64,000 nt of DNA from Sphingopyxis lindanitolerans (GCF_002993885.1 NZ_CM009578.1:1429251-1493250), one strand, 5' to 3'; shown: positions 25,358-35,895, counted from the stretch's first letter. Notes: generated by a model not told the origin, from the sequence alone. Program-made: numbers and translations.

Positions 25358-28180
25358 CTATGCCTTGTTTTTCGCCCGGCGTATTTCAGCCCTGACCGAC
25401 AGGCCGAGCGCGTCGGCGACGAGCGCCGATTGTTCGGTCTGGTGGCGGCTCATCAGCCCGGTCGCGGGCGACGCCGCGGCGGCGCGGCCGGCGTAGCGGG
25501 CGCGCATGCCCTTGTGGCCGGTTTCCGCGAGCGATTCCTCGATCAACGGCTCGACAAAGAACCAGCTACCATTATTGCGCGGCTCTTCCTGCGCCCAGAC
25601 GATTTCCTCGAGATTCTTCATCCGTTTCAGGCGGATGGCCAGCGCCTCGCCGGGGAAGGGATAGATTTGCTCGATGCGGATCACCGTCGTGTCGGTCAGC
25701 CCCGCGGCATCGCGCGCTTCCATCAGGTCATAGCCGACCTTGCCCGAACAGAGGACGACGCGCTTGACCTTCGCGTCCTCGGGCGGGGTGCGGTCCGACA
25801 TGATGCGGCGGAAATGCGCGTCGCCGATGAAGTCGCTACGCTGCGACACCGCCAGCTTGTGGCGGAGCAGCGACTTGGGGGTCATGATGATCAGCGGCTT
25901 GCGGAACGGGCGCAGCATCTGCCGGCGCAGGACGTGGAAATAGTTCGACGGGGTCGAGATATTGCACACCTGGATATTGTCGCCCGCGCATAGCTGCAGG
26001 AAGCGTTCGAGGCGCGCCGAGCTATGCTCGGGCCCCTGCCCCTCATAACCGTGCGGGAGCAGCAGCACGAGGCCGTTGGCGCGCAGCCACTTGGCCTCGC
26101 CCGCGGCGATGAACTGGTCGATCATGATCTGCGCGCCGTTGGCGAAATCGCCGAACTGCGCTTCCCAGAGCACGAGGCTTTTCGGGTCGGCCATCGCATA
26201 GCCATATTCGAAACCGAGCACGCCATATTCGCTCAAGGGACTGTCGAGCACCTCGAACCGGCCGTGCGGGACGGTCGTCAGCGGGACATATTTATGCTCG
26301 TCTTTCTGGTCGACCCAGACCGCGTGGCGCTGGCTGAAGGTGCCGCGTCCCGAATCCTGGCCCGACAGGCGCACCTGATAGCCTTCGCTGAGCAACGTGC
26401 CGAAGGCGAGTTGTTCGGCGGTCGCCCAGTCGAACACCTCGCCATCGCCCTTGTCGGCGAACATCGCGGCGCGCGCATCGATGACGCGGCGCAGCGTCTT
26501 GTGGACCTCCAGGTCCGCGGGAATCGTCGTCATCGTACGGCCGATCGCGTCGAACAATTTGTCCGAAACGCCCGTCGCGATGTTGCGGCGCGCATTTTCA
26601 TGGTCGGCGGGGGCGTGCAGCCCCGACCAGCGGCCCGCGAACCAGTCGGCCTTGTTCGGCTTGTAGCTTTTCGCGCCCTCGAATTCTTCCTCGAGGTGCG
26701 CGACGAACTCGCCGCGGCGCATGTCGGCCCAGCCGGCGTCGATCACCCCCTCGCCCTCGAGCTTCGCGGCGCAGAGCTGCGACACCGGCGGATGCTGGCG
26801 GATGCTGGCGTACATCAGCGGCTGGGTGAACGACGGCTCGTCGCCTTCATTGTGACCGAAGCGGCGATAGCACCACATGTCGATGACGACGTCGCGCTTG
26901 AAGCGCTGGCGGAAATCGATCGCGAGCTTGCACGCAAAGGTCACCGCTTCGGGATCGTCGCCGTTGACGTGCAGGATCGGCGCCATCACGCCCTTGGCGA
27001 CGTCCGACGGATAGGGCGACGAGCGCGCGAATTGCGGGCTGGTGGTAAAGCCGATCTGGTTGTTGACGATGAAATGAATACAGCCGCCGGTATTATATCC
27101 GCGAATCCCCGAGAAACCCAGGCATTCCCAGACAATCCCCTGCCCCGCGAAGGCCGCGTCGCCGTGGATCAGGACGGGAAGCACCTGCTCATGCTTGCCG
27201 AGGTCGTCGCGCACCACCTGCTGCGCGCGCACCTTGCCGAGCACGACCGGGTCGACCGCCTCGAGGTGCGAGGGGTTGGGGACGAGCGACATATGGACCG
27301 AAATGCCGTCGAACTCGCGGTCGGTCGAGGTGCCGAGGTGATATTTGACGTCGCCCGAGCCGCCGACATCGTCGGGGTTGGCGCTGCCGCCCGAAAATTC
27401 GTGGAAGATCACCTTGTACGGCTTTGCCATGACGTTCGCGAGCATGTTGAGGCGCCCGCGATGCGCCATGCCATAGACGATTTCCTTCACGCCATATTGG
27501 CCGCCATATTTGATGATCGATTCCATCGCCGGGATCATCGATTCGCCGCCATCAAGGCCAAAGCGCTTGGTGCCGACATATTTGCGCGCGAGAAATTTCT
27601 CCCACTCCTCGGCCTGGATCACCTTGTTCAGGATGGCGCGTTTGCCCTCGACCGAAAATTCGATGATCTTGTCGGCGCCTTCCATCCGTTCCTGCAGGAA
27701 CTGGCGCTCGACGATGTCGGCGATGTGCATATATTCGAGGCCGACATGGCCGCAATAATTGGCCTGAAGGATCGCCACAATCTCGCGAATCGTCGCCTTC
27801 TCGACCCCCAGCGTGCCGCCGATCCACACCGGCCGGTCGAGCGCGGCGCCGGTAAAGCCATGATATTCGGGGGTCAGGTCCCCCGGCAGCTCGCGCGTGC
27901 TGAGCCCCAGCGGATCGAGCTTGGCGGCAAGGTGACCGCGCACGCGATAGGTGCGGATCAGCATCATCGCGCGGATCGAATCATCGGCCGCGCGCTCGAC
28001 CTCGGCATCCGACAAGGGCGCCCCCGCCTTGGCCGCGGCCGCCTTGACCGCGACCTGCATCTGCTGCGGGTCAAGCGCGGCGGTCAGGTCGTCGCTGTCG
28101 ATCGGCGGCCAGTTCTTCGGCGCCCAGCTCGGGCCGGCCTGCGGCTCGTCGATGTCAAAGCTCTGTCGTTCGAGGTTCAT
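25358..28180 (-). CDS. odhA: 2-oxoglutarate dehydrogenase E1
   Basis: The 940-residue thiamine-diphosphate enzyme decarboxylates 2-oxoglutarate. Landmarks: the N-terminal E2-binding-type segment, GMAHRGRLNMLANVM, HGDAAFAGQGIVWE (the GDG-like ThDP site), NNQIGFTTSP, WCYRRFGHNEGDEPSFTQP and, in the second half, YEGQGPEHSSARLERFLQL. Length is normal. The gene has its own start with GAGAC upstream and is preceded on this strand by GIY-YIG copy 2 rather than directly by sucD. Also called sucA. Confidence 0.97.
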   Translation of the reverse strand: MNLERQSFDIDEPQAGPSWAPKNWPPIDSDDLTAALDPQQMQVAVKAAAAKAGAPLSDAEVERAADDSIRAMMLIRTYRVRGHLAAKLDPLGLSTRELPGDLTPEYHGFTGAALDRPVWIGGTLGVEKATIREIVAILQANYCGHVGLEYMHIADIVERQFLQERMEGADKIIEFSVEGKRAILNKVIQAEEWEKFLARKYVGTKRFGLDGGESMIPAMESIIKYGGQYGVKEIVYGMAHRGRLNMLANVMAKPYKVIFHEFSGGSANPDDVGGSGDVKYHLGTSTDREFDGISVHMSLVPNPSHLEAVDPVVLGKVRAQQVVRDDLGKHEQVLPVLIHGDAAFAGQGIVWECLGFSGIRGYNTGGCIHFIVNNQIGFTTSPQFARSSPYPSDVAKGVMAPILHVNGDDPEAVTFACKLAIDFRQRFKRDVVIDMWCYRRFGHNEGDEPSFTQPLMYASIRQHPPVSQLCAAKLEGEGVIDAGWADMRRGEFVAHLEEEFEGAKSYKPNKADWFAGRWSGLHAPADHENARRNIATGVSDKLFDAIGRTMTTIPADLEVHKTLRRVIDARAAMFADKGDGEVFDWATAEQLAFGTLLSEGYQVRLSGQDSGRGTFSQRHAVWVDQKDEHKYVPLTTVPHGRFEVLDSPLSEYGVLGFEYGYAMADPKSLVLWEAQFGDFANGAQIMIDQFIAAGEAKWLRANGLVLLLPHGYEGQGPEHSSARLERFLQLCAGDNIQVCNISTPSNYFHVLRRQMLRPFRKPLIIMTPKSLLRHKLAVSQRSDFIGDAHFRRIMSDRTPPEDAKVKRVVLCSGKVGYDLMEARDAAGLTDTTVIRIEQIYPFPGEALAIRLKRMKNLEEIVWAQEEPRNNGSWFFVEPLIEESLAETGHKGMRARYAGRAAAASPATGLMSRHQTEQSALVADALGLSVRAEIRRAKNKA

Positions 28181-28218
28181 TGTCTCAACTCGCTCGCATT
28201 ATAAAATACACCGCTCGT

Positions 28219-28247
28219 GCCCCTGCGAAGGCAGGGGCCCATCATCC
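28219..28247. repeat. Palindromic repeat left of GIY-YIG gene 2
   Basis: GCCCCTGC-GAAG-GCAGGGGC (28219-28238) followed by CCATCATCC. The same unit occurs in inverted orientation at 28588-28616, so the GIY-YIG gene lies between facing copies. Confidence 0.85.
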
Positions 28248-28283
28248 AAAGGTCGGATAAGGTGCCGACCGGGCCGATCTTCA

Positions 28284-28574
28284 TTATCCCTGAATCTCGA
28301 CCCACAAATCTCGCCAATCGGGATTCGTTTCCTCGACCATCCGTACCTTCCAACTTCGCTTCCATCGCTTGATTTGCAGCTCACGCCTGCGCGCTTCCTG
28401 CAAATCCTCATGCGCTTCAAACCAAACCAGAAGCACGCAGCCATGGGTCTTCGTAAAACCCTCGACCAACATCTCGCGGTGCTGATAAACGCGCTGCACC
28501 AACTTCGATGTCGACCCGGTATAGATGGCGCCGTTCTTGCGGTTCGCCATGATATAGACTGCGCCGCTCTTCAT
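28284..28574 (-). CDS. Small GIY-YIG nuclease-domain protein (copy 2)
   Basis: The 96-residue stand-alone GIY-YIG domain shows AVYIM and AIYTG as the two strands, a catalytic Arg in LVQRVYQHR, the Glu in RRRELQIKRWKR and NPDWRDL at the end. It is only about half identical to copy 1, so the two are old relatives rather than a recent duplication. It sits between sucD and odhA, has lower GC than both, and is bracketed by inverted copies of a family A palindrome. Role unknown; nuclease activity is assumed from conserved residues. Confidence 0.88.
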   Translation of the reverse strand: MKSGAVYIMANRKNGAIYTGSTSKLVQRVYQHREMLVEGFTKTHGCVLLVWFEAHEDLQEARRRELQIKRWKRSWKVRMVEETNPDWRDLWVEIQG

Positions 28575-28587
28575 TCATCGCCCGGTC

Positions 28588-28616
28588 GGGTGATGGGCCC
28601 CTGCCTTCGCAGGGGC
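28588..28616. repeat. Palindromic repeat right of GIY-YIG gene 2
   Basis: GGGTGATGG then GCCCCTGC-CTTC-GCAGGGGC. It is the reverse complement of the 28219 unit, with one change in the tail. Confidence 0.85.
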
Positions 28617-28641
28617 GCGAGAAAGAGCGATGTCGCTAAGA

Positions 28642-29532
28642 TCAAACGCGCTCCTTCAGCACCTCGGCCAGCGTCGTCCCCAGTTCCGACGGGCTCGCCG
28701 ACACGGCGATGCCCGCGGCTTCCATCGCCGCGATCTTGCTTTCGGCGTCGCCCTTGCCACCCGAAACGATCGCACCGGCATGGCCCATGCGGCGGCCCGG
28801 AGGCGCGGTGCGGCCCGCGATGAAGCCGGCCATCGGCTTTTTACGGCCGCGCTTGGCTTCGTCGATCAGGAATTGCGCCGCCTGCTCCTCGGCGTCGCCG
28901 CCGATTTCGCCGATCATGATGATCGACTTGGTGGCGTCGTCCGCCAGGAAGAGTTCGAGGACGTCGATGAAATTGGTGCCGTTGACGGGATCGCCGCCGA
29001 TGCCGACCGCGGTGGTCTGACCCAGCCCGACGTTCGTGGTCTGGAACACCGCCTCATAGGTCAGCGTACCCGAGCGCGAGACGACGCCGACGCTGCCCTT
29101 CTTGAAGATGCTGCCCGGCATGATGCCGATCTTGCATTCGTCGGGGGTCAGCACGCCGGGGCAGTTCGGGCCGATCAGCCGCGATTTCGAGCCCGACAGC
29201 GCGCGCTTCACCTTGACCATGTCGAGCACCGGAATGCCTTCGGTGATGCAGACGATCAATTCCATCTCGGCGTCGATCGCCTCGAGGATCGAATCGGCGG
29301 CGAACGGCGGCGGCACATAGATGCAGCTCGCGGTCGCACCGGTCGCGGCCTTCGCCTCTTCGACGGTGTTGAAGTTCGGCAGGCCGATATGCGTCGTGCC
29401 GCCCTTGCCCGGCGTCACGCCGCCAACCATCTTCGTGCCATAGGCGAGCGCCTGTTCGGTGTGGAAGGTGCCGGTGGCGCCGGTCATCCCCTGGGTGATG
29501 ACCTTGGTATTCTTGTCGATGAGGATGCTCAT
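28642..29532 (-). CDS. sucD: Succinate-CoA ligase alpha subunit
   Basis: The 296-residue alpha subunit has the CoA-binding Rossmann domain ([20 protein letters not shown] near the start; [10 protein letters not shown]) and the phosphohistidine segment [16 protein letters not shown] near residue 245. It needs the beta subunit SucC, which is not encoded next to it: mdh is directly upstream, 126 bp away across a family A repeat. The start at 29532 gives the standard N-terminus [10 protein letters not shown]; the frame continues upstream into repeat DNA. Confidence 0.96.
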   Translation of the reverse strand: MSILIDKNTKVITQGMTGATGTFHTEQALAYGTKMVGGVTPGKGGTTHIGLPNFNTVEEAKAATGATASCIYVPPPFAADSILEAIDAEMELIVCITEGIPVLDMVKVKRALSGSKSRLIGPNCPGVLTPDECKIGIMPGSIFKKGSVGVVSRSGTLTYEAVFQTTNVGLGQTTAVGIGGDPVNGTNFIDVLELFLADDATKSIIMIGEIGGDAEEQAAQFLIDEAKRGRKKPMAGFIAGRTAPPGRRMGHAGAIVSGGKGDAESKIAAMEAAGIAVSASPSELGTTLAEVLKERV

Positions 29533-29551
29533 GCGTTTCGTTCCATTTCCT

Positions 29552-29650
29552 GCGCCCCTGCGGAGGTAGGGGCCCATCTCCAGACATTTGGTTCACCCGC
29601 CGCCCCATTTCGCGAGCGCGGGTGATGGACCCCCGCCTTCGCGGGGGCAC
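29552..29650. repeat. Paired inverted palindromic repeat (family A) between mdh and sucD
   Basis: CGCCCCTGCGGAGGTAGGGG with tail CCCATCTCC faces the reverse arm GATGGACCCCCGCCTTCGCG. Same structure as the pair around GIY-YIG copy 2 but without a gene inside. Confidence 0.8.
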
Positions 29651-29658
29651 AAACTCTT

Positions 29659-30660
<1,002 letters not shown>

Positions 30661-30753
30661 TCACGGACCGACGGGGGCACGGGCTCTACGCCCCGTTCCG
30701 GTCCCAAGACTGGCGACGCCCCTACGCCGATTCCCCTAAGGAAACAACCGCCA

Positions 30754-30776
30754 AAAAGGCGAAAAACCGCCTTTCT
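30754..30776 (-). terminator. Probable rho-independent terminator of zapE
   Basis: On the minus strand AAAGGCG-GTTTTT-CGCCTTT forms a hairpin running into TTTTGG, about 80 bp after the zapE stop. Confidence 0.55.
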
Positions 30777-30793
30777 TTGCAAATAGTTCGCAA
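30777..30793. promoter_or_regulatory. Fur-box-like palindrome upstream of mdh
   Basis: TTGCAAATAGTTCGCAA has 7-bp arms matching at six positions around a 3-bp centre, in the AT-rich DNA between zapE and mdh. It resembles iron-regulator boxes in gross form only. The assignment is tentative. Confidence 0.25.
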
Positions 30794-30855
30794 TAACAAC
30801 AAACCCAAATGCAAAGCTCCACACCGGGCCGCGCGATCGCCTTGCGACAGCAGCG

Positions 30856-31980
30856 TCACCCGTTCGCGTCGTCCTGGCCGTGGCCGAGCGCCAGATAATC
30901 GTCGGACTGCATTTCGGCGAGCCGGCTTGCCGTGCGCTCGAACTCGAACGCGCCGTCGCCCGCGACATACAGCGCGTCGGGCGCCGCCGCCGCGCTGGCG
31001 AGCAGCTTGACCTTATATTCGTAGAGCGCGTCGATCAGCGTCACGAAGCGCGCCGCCTCGTTGCGGTTTTCGGGGCCCATGCGCGGGATACCGACGATGA
31101 TCACGCTGTGGAAATGGCGCGCGACGGCCAGATAGTCGGCCGCCCCGCGCGCCTCGCCGCACAATCGCTTGAACGAAAAGACCGCGACGCCTTTCAAGGC
31201 CTTGGGAACGTGCAGCAGGCGCCCGCCGCCGACGTCGAGATCGAGCGTCGGGACATGCGCGCGATCCTCGGGCGGATAGTCGGTGAGGCGGAAGAAGGCG
31301 GCCGACAGCGCCGCGCTCGCGCTATCGTCGGCGGGGACGAACCAGCGCTGGCCGTCGCCGAGCCGGTGGCGGCGGTAATCGGTCGGCCCGTTGAGCCCCA
31401 TCACGTCGAGCTTTGCCTCGACGAGCGCGATGAAGGGCAGGAAATGTTCGCGGTTGAGCCCGTCCTTGTAAAGGTCGCTCGGCGGCCGGTTCGACGTCGC
31501 GACGACGGTGACGCCGCGGTCGATCAATGCGGTGAACAGGCGCGAGAGGATCATCGCGTCGGCGCTGTTGTTCACGACCATCTCGTCGAAGGCGAGGCAG
31601 CGGATATTTTCGACGAGCGCCGATGCGACCTGCGGGATCGGGTCGCCGCTCTCGGTCTTGCGCACCTCGCGCATCTGCGCGTGGACCTCCTGCATGAAGG
31701 CGTGGAAATGGACCCGCCGCTTTCGCTGGATGTGAAGCTGGTCGTAGAACAGGTCCATCAGCATCGACTTGCCGCGCCCGACCGCACCCCACAGATAGAC
31801 GCCGCGCGGCGCTTCCGGCTTGCGGCCCGCGATGCGCCAGAGCAGGCTGCCGCGCGGCGGCGCGGCTTCGAGCGCTTCCTGCAAGGCGTTCAGCCGCTCG
31901 GCGGCGGCGCGCTGCTCGGGATCGGGCCGAAGTTCGCCGCCCGCGACAAGCGCGTCATAGGCCGCGAGAACAGTGATCAT
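30856..31980 (-). CDS. zapE: Cell division protein ZapE (AFG1-like ATPase)
   Basis: The 374-residue AAA-type ATPase of the AFG1/ZapE family acts at the divisome on the Z-ring. Visible: Walker A GAVGRGKSM (65-73), Walker B CLAFDEMVVN near 135, the sensor-like ATSNRPPSDLYKDGLNREHFLPF and late RMGPENRNEAARFVTLIDALYE. Length is normal. Its start overlaps the stop of the upstream thioesterase gene (ATGA). Confidence 0.94.
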   Translation of the reverse strand: MITVLAAYDALVAGGELRPDPEQRAAAERLNALQEALEAAPPRGSLLWRIAGRKPEAPRGVYLWGAVGRGKSMLMDLFYDQLHIQRKRRVHFHAFMQEVHAQMREVRKTESGDPIPQVASALVENIRCLAFDEMVVNNSADAMILSRLFTALIDRGVTVVATSNRPPSDLYKDGLNREHFLPFIALVEAKLDVMGLNGPTDYRRHRLGDGQRWFVPADDSASAALSAAFFRLTDYPPEDRAHVPTLDLDVGGGRLLHVPKALKGVAVFSFKRLCGEARGAADYLAVARHFHSVIIVGIPRMGPENRNEAARFVTLIDALYEYKVKLLASAAAAPDALYVAGDGAFEFERTASRLAEMQSDDYLALGHGQDDANG

Positions 31981-32468
31981 TTCCGGCTCGCCTTGCGGAT
32001 CGTCCCGGCAAAGGTCAGGACGATATGACTGTCGTCCTTCCCCTGCACGACAAGTCCGCGCAGGAAGATCAGCCGACCGGTTTCGCGGACCAGCTCGACG
32101 ACGGCATCGAGCGGCTCGCCGACGCGCCCCGCGCCGACGAACTGGGTCGACAGGTCGAGCGTCACCGAATGTCCCGCGTCGAGCGCGCCAAACTGGTGCG
32201 AGGCGGCAAACAGCGCGATATCGACGAGCGCCAGCGTCACCGCGCCATGGACATTATCGCCAAGGTTGCTGTGCTTGCGTTCCGGCGACATGCGGACGCG
32301 GGCGCGCGGGCGGCCATCCTCGGTCGGCCGCTCGACACGAACCGACAGCGGCTCGATGAAGGCGTTGAAGCGGCTCGGATCCTTGAGATTCCAACTGACC
32401 CAGCCGTCGGCCAATTCCTCGGCGCTGAAATTCTCGCGCCGCTTCGGTTCCTCGATCCCGTCGTTCAT
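31977..32468 (-). CDS. PaaI-family hotdog thioesterase
   Basis: The 163-residue hotdog-fold protein has the PaaI-like active segment NLGDNVHGAVTLALVDIALF, followed by VTLDLSTQFVGAGRVGEPLDA, both characteristic. Such enzymes hydrolyse acyl-CoA or aryl-CoA thioesters; substrate unknown. The start at 32468 is preferred; the frame extends 17 codons upstream without family similarity. It is coupled by ATGA to zapE. Confidence 0.88.
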   Translation of the reverse strand: MNDGIEEPKRRENFSAEELADGWVSWNLKDPSRFNAFIEPLSVRVERPTEDGRPRARVRMSPERKHSNLGDNVHGAVTLALVDIALFAASHQFGALDAGHSVTLDLSTQFVGAGRVGEPLDAVVELVRETGRLIFLRGLVVQGKDDSHIVLTFAGTIRKASRK

Positions 32469-32589
32469 GCTGTGCACTATCCGTCCTGCCGCGCGCGCCT
32501 GGCGCGCACATCGGCTCAAGCGTGTGCAGCCCGGCGACGCAAGCGGAAATATCGGTCGATGCGGGTCAGGCCCCCATCAAACCCGGCGC

Positions 32590-33372
32590 TCAGACCTGGC
32601 GTTCGGCCTCGAGCTTCTTGATCTCGGCGATCGCGCGCGCGGGGTTCAGGCCCTTCGGACACGCATTGGCGCAGTTCATGATCGTGTGGCAGCGATAGAG
32701 GCGGAACGGGTCTTCCAACTCGTCGAGGCGCTCGCCGGTATATTCGTCGCGGCTGTCGGCGAGCCAGCGATAGGCCTGGAGCAGGATCGCCGGGCCAAGG
32801 AACTTGTCGCTGTTCCACCAATAGCTGGGGCAGCTCGTCGAGCAGCAGGCGCACAGGATGCACTCGTAAAGCCCGTCGAGCTTTTCGCGCTCGGCGGGCG
32901 ACTGGAGGCGTTCCTTGCCGCTCGGCGTCGGCGTCTTGGTCTTCAGCCACGGCTCGATCGACGCATATTGCGCGTAGAAATGGGTGAAGTCGGGGACCAG
33001 ATCCTTGATGACTTCCATATGCGGCAGCGGGGTGATCTGGATGTCGCCCTTCAGATCCTCGATCGCGGTGGTGCAGGCGAGGCCGTTCTTGCCGTTCATG
33101 TTCATCGAACAACTGCCGCAAATGCCCTCACGGCACGAGCGGCGGAAGGTCAGGCTGCTGTCCTGCTCGCCCTTCATCTTGATCAGCGCGTCGAGCACCA
33201 TCGGGCCGCATGTATCGGTATCGATCTCGAATGTGTCGAAACGCGGGTTCTCGCCGCTGTCGGGATTATAGCGATAGACTTTGAACGTCTTGACGTTCGC
33301 CGCGCCCTCGGCCTTGTGGACCGTGCCGCCCTTTTGGATACGGCTGTTCTTGGGCAGACGAAATTCGGCCAT
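32590..33372 (-). CDS. sdhB: Succinate dehydrogenase iron-sulfur subunit
   Basis: The 260-residue protein carries the electron-transfer clusters of complex II: a plant-type 2Fe-2S domain ([15 protein letters not shown] with a further Cys at CTTA) and the C-terminal 4Fe-4S/3Fe-4S segments [16 protein letters not shown] and [17 protein letters not shown]. The start at 33372 gives the family N-terminus. sdhA, sdhC and sdhD are not adjacent: the next gene upstream is on the other strand, so this sdhB is transcribed alone. The gap of about 120 bp to the thioesterase gene holds nothing recognisable. Confidence 0.96.
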   Translation of the reverse strand: MAEFRLPKNSRIQKGGTVHKAEGAANVKTFKVYRYNPDSGENPRFDTFEIDTDTCGPMVLDALIKMKGEQDSSLTFRRSCREGICGSCSMNMNGKNGLACTTAIEDLKGDIQITPLPHMEVIKDLVPDFTHFYAQYASIEPWLKTKTPTPSGKERLQSPAEREKLDGLYECILCACCSTSCPSYWWNSDKFLGPAILLQAYRWLADSRDEYTGERLDELEDPFRLYRCHTIMNCANACPKGLNPARAIAEIKKLEAERQV

Positions 33373-33472
33373 GGCGCAGATTCCCCTATGTGCAATCGCG
33401 GGTCGGACTAGACCCATTGGGCAGAGTCGGCAAGGGGTGATGGCGCACATTTGGGCCTCATTTTCAAGGCGT

Positions 33473-33496
33473 GTATCCCCGCAAAGGCGGGAGCAC
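33473..33496. repeat. Single family A palindrome
   Basis: GTATCCCCGCAAAGGCGGGAGCAC between the divergent sdhB and flippase genes. It is followed by a CATGGC/GCCATG hairpin with a loop of eight T at 33496-33515. Confidence 0.6.
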
Positions 33497-33537
33497 ATGG
33501 CTTTTTTTTGCCATGAATAGTGCTACGGCCGCACCCG

Positions 33538-35067
33538 ATGAACGAAGAGACCGCCCAACCCACCGTTACCAGCCGCAGCGTCGCAAAGGGGCTCGGCACG
33601 ACGGTGCTCGCGCGGCTGGGCGCGGTGGTCGAGATCGTCGCGCAGCCGCTCTATGTCCTGATGTTCGGGCTCGCGGGCTATGGCCTCTATGCGGTGCTGT
33701 GGGCGACGATCAACCTGCTCGAGAATATCTTCGACATGGGCATGACGAGCGCGATGCAGCGCACCGTGCCGCAATCGGCGAGCGACGCCGAAGCCGCGGG
33801 GGCGCTGCGCACCGCGATGCTGTTCGGGATCGGACCGTGCCTGGTCGTCGCGGCGCTGGTCGCGGCCTTCGCCGCCGAGCTTGCGCCCTTCCTCAACGTC
33901 GCCGAGCATGACCGGCCGCTCGTCGTGCCCGCGATCCAGCTTTTCGCCTGGGCGCTGCCGCTCTGGGCCTTCGTCGAGATCGCGACCTCGGCGATGCGCG
34001 CGCGGATGGTGTTCGGCGCCGAAATCCGCCTGCGGATCGTCTGGGAACAGATCATGCGGCTGGTGTTCGCGGGTCTGTTCTTCGCCGGCGGGCTCGGGCT
34101 CAAGGGACTGTTCATCGCGCATCTCTGCTCGCTCGGCATCACCGCCATCCTCTGCGTCCGCCTGCTCGCCCGCTATTATCATTTCGCCGATCTGTTCCGC
34201 GGCGGGCGCGGCAGCGATGTCGAGCGCAACACCTTTTGGGCCGGGCTGTCGATCCTGCCGTCGAACATCATCGCGCGGCTGTTCGGTGACGCGCCGGCGC
34301 TGATCCTCAACCTGCTGCTCCCCGGCGCGGCGGGCGCGGCGGCGGCAGGCCTGTTCACGATCGCGCGCAAGCTGTCGAGCGTCGTCCAGCTCGTTCGCAT
34401 CGCCTTCGTCTATGTGATGGCGCCGCTGGCCGCCAGCGCCGAGCGCGAGGACCGCGCGCAGGTCGCCGACATCTATGCTTATGCGACGCGCCTCATTTCG
34501 GCGATCGCATTGCCGCTCGCGGCGGTGCTCGCGGCGGGCAGTTCGTCGCTGCTCGGGCTGTTCGGGGCGCAGGCGCATGTCGCGCAGGCGGCGGTGATCA
34601 TCCTGCTCTTCGCGCGCGCGCTCGAGGCGGTGCTCGGCATCTCGATGCCGGTGCTCCAGGTCGTCGCGGCCTTCCGCCACCAGCTTACCGCCAGCATCGT
34701 CGGGGTGGTCGTCGCAATCGCCGCCGGCTGGCTGATCCTCGGCCATCTCGACGCGCTGACCGGGGTTACGCTTGCCATGTCGATCGGGCTCGTCGTGATG
34801 GCGGGCATTCCGATGCTCCAGCTTGCGACGGGCGAGCGGCTGCATCCTTTCGACCATCGATTCCCGAAAGTGGCGCTGCGCGGCCTCGCGATCACGATCG
34901 CGGCGGGCGGGCTCGCGCTGCTCGTCAGCGGCCTGCCCGACGCCGCCGCCCTGCCGCTGATCGCGCTGATCGCCGCGGGCGCGATCTGGTCGTCGCTGCG
35001 CTTCGCGCTGCCCCACGCCGACCGCGCCTCGCTGGGCAAGACGGCTCGCAAGCTGCGTCTCGTGTAG
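33538..35067 (+). CDS. Polysaccharide/lipid-linked oligosaccharide flippase (MOP/Wzx-like)
   Basis: The 509-residue integral membrane protein has 12-14 predicted hydrophobic segments spread over the whole length and the polysaccharide-biosynthesis flippase pattern (first segment GLGTTVLARLGAVVEIVAQP, later GLKGLFIAHLCSLGI). It would move lipid-linked sugar units across the inner membrane. The start at 33538 is chosen over a GTG at 33520. Downstream co-directional genes encode a methyltransferase-family membrane protein and a P-loop kinase, suggesting a small envelope-related operon, but no glycosyltransferases are present here. Confidence 0.88.
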   Translation: MNEETAQPTVTSRSVAKGLGTTVLARLGAVVEIVAQPLYVLMFGLAGYGLYAVLWATINLLENIFDMGMTSAMQRTVPQSASDAEAAGALRTAMLFGIGPCLVVAALVAAFAAELAPFLNVAEHDRPLVVPAIQLFAWALPLWAFVEIATSAMRARMVFGAEIRLRIVWEQIMRLVFAGLFFAGGLGLKGLFIAHLCSLGITAILCVRLLARYYHFADLFRGGRGSDVERNTFWAGLSILPSNIIARLFGDAPALILNLLLPGAAGAAAAGLFTIARKLSSVVQLVRIAFVYVMAPLAASAEREDRAQVADIYAYATRLISAIALPLAAVLAAGSSSLLGLFGAQAHVAQAAVIILLFARALEAVLGISMPVLQVVAAFRHQLTASIVGVVVAIAAGWLILGHLDALTGVTLAMSIGLVVMAGIPMLQLATGERLHPFDHRFPKVALRGLAITIAAGGLALLVSGLPDAAALPLIALIAAGAIWSSLRFALPHADRASLGKTARKLRLV

Positions 35068-35150
35068 TTTCGGTCTTAATTTGGCCGCAAAATCGGTTAG
35101 AGGAGACGCCACGTAATTGCCGCGCGATGCGGCCAACAGGCGGAAATCCA

Positions 35151-35891
35151 ATGTATCAGCAAGAACTCGCCCGCAGCGGCAAGCGCCTTTTTTTCATTCG
35201 CGGCACCTATATCTACATCACCATCGCCATCTCGGTGCTGATCGCCTGGTGCGCCAAGGACTGGGGTCCGTTCCAGACCGCAAGCGCCGACTGCGCCTGG
35301 TTCTGGCTGTCGCTCGGCGTCGCCAGCGCGGGCGCGATCGTCCGCGTCTTTACCAGCGGCTGGGCCGCGCTCGGCACCTCGGGCCGCGCCAAGGTCGCCG
35401 CCGAGGCGAGCGAGCTCAACACCACCGGCCCCTACAGCTTGGTGCGCAACCCGCTCTATGTCGGCCGCATCCTCAATTTCACCGGCCTCGCGATGCTGTC
35501 GGGAAGCTGGGTGTTCGGCGCCATCGTCTTCCTGCTTGGCGTCCTGATCTACGAGCGCATCTCGATCTATGAGGAAGAATATCTGCGCGAAAAGTTCGGC
35601 GCGGCGCACGCCGAATGGGCGAAGGACGTCCCCGCGCTCCTCCCGCGCCTGTCGGGCTGGGTGAAACCCAAATATTCCTTCTGGTGGAAGCGCATGATCT
35701 GGCGCGAGCAGAACAAGCTGTTCCTCCTCGCGACGACGGTGTTCCTGACCTGGTTCGCGCGAATGGACTTCAACTTCGACGCGCTGACCGCTCAGCAGTG
35801 GAACTGGGTCTATGCCTTCGGCGCGCTCGTCGTCGTCCGCTTCGTCATCGGCGGGCTGAAGATGGTCGGCTTTTTCAAGGAATTGAGCTGA
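35151..35891 (+). CDS. Isoprenylcysteine-carboxylmethyltransferase-like membrane protein
   Basis: The 246-residue membrane protein has N-terminal helices (about 17-34, 44-63), the diagnostic GPYSLVRNPLYVGRI motif near residue 98, further helices and the C-terminal EEEYLREKFGAAHAEWAKDV pattern of the ICMT/PEMT (PF04191) fold. Two more helices follow near the end. Bacterial members methylate unknown small hydrophobic or lipid substrates using SAM. It lies 83 bp after the flippase and five bases before the kinase gene. Confidence 0.88.
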   Translation: MYQQELARSGKRLFFIRGTYIYITIAISVLIAWCAKDWGPFQTASADCAWFWLSLGVASAGAIVRVFTSGWAALGTSGRAKVAAEASELNTTGPYSLVRNPLYVGRILNFTGLAMLSGSWVFGAIVFLLGVLIYERISIYEEEYLREKFGAAHAEWAKDVPALLPRLSGWVKPKYSFWWKRMIWREQNKLFLLATTVFLTWFARMDFNFDALTAQQWNWVYAFGALVVVRFVIGGLKMVGFFKELS

Positions 35892-35895
35892 ACTG

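Noticed and set aside
26024-28204. 726-codon open frame antisense to odhA
   Set aside because: Antisense shadow caused by GC-rich third positions; odhA on the other strand has every expected motif.
33523-35151. 542-codon open frame antisense to the flippase
   Set aside because: Charged, motif-free translation; the sense frame encodes a convincing polytopic membrane protein.
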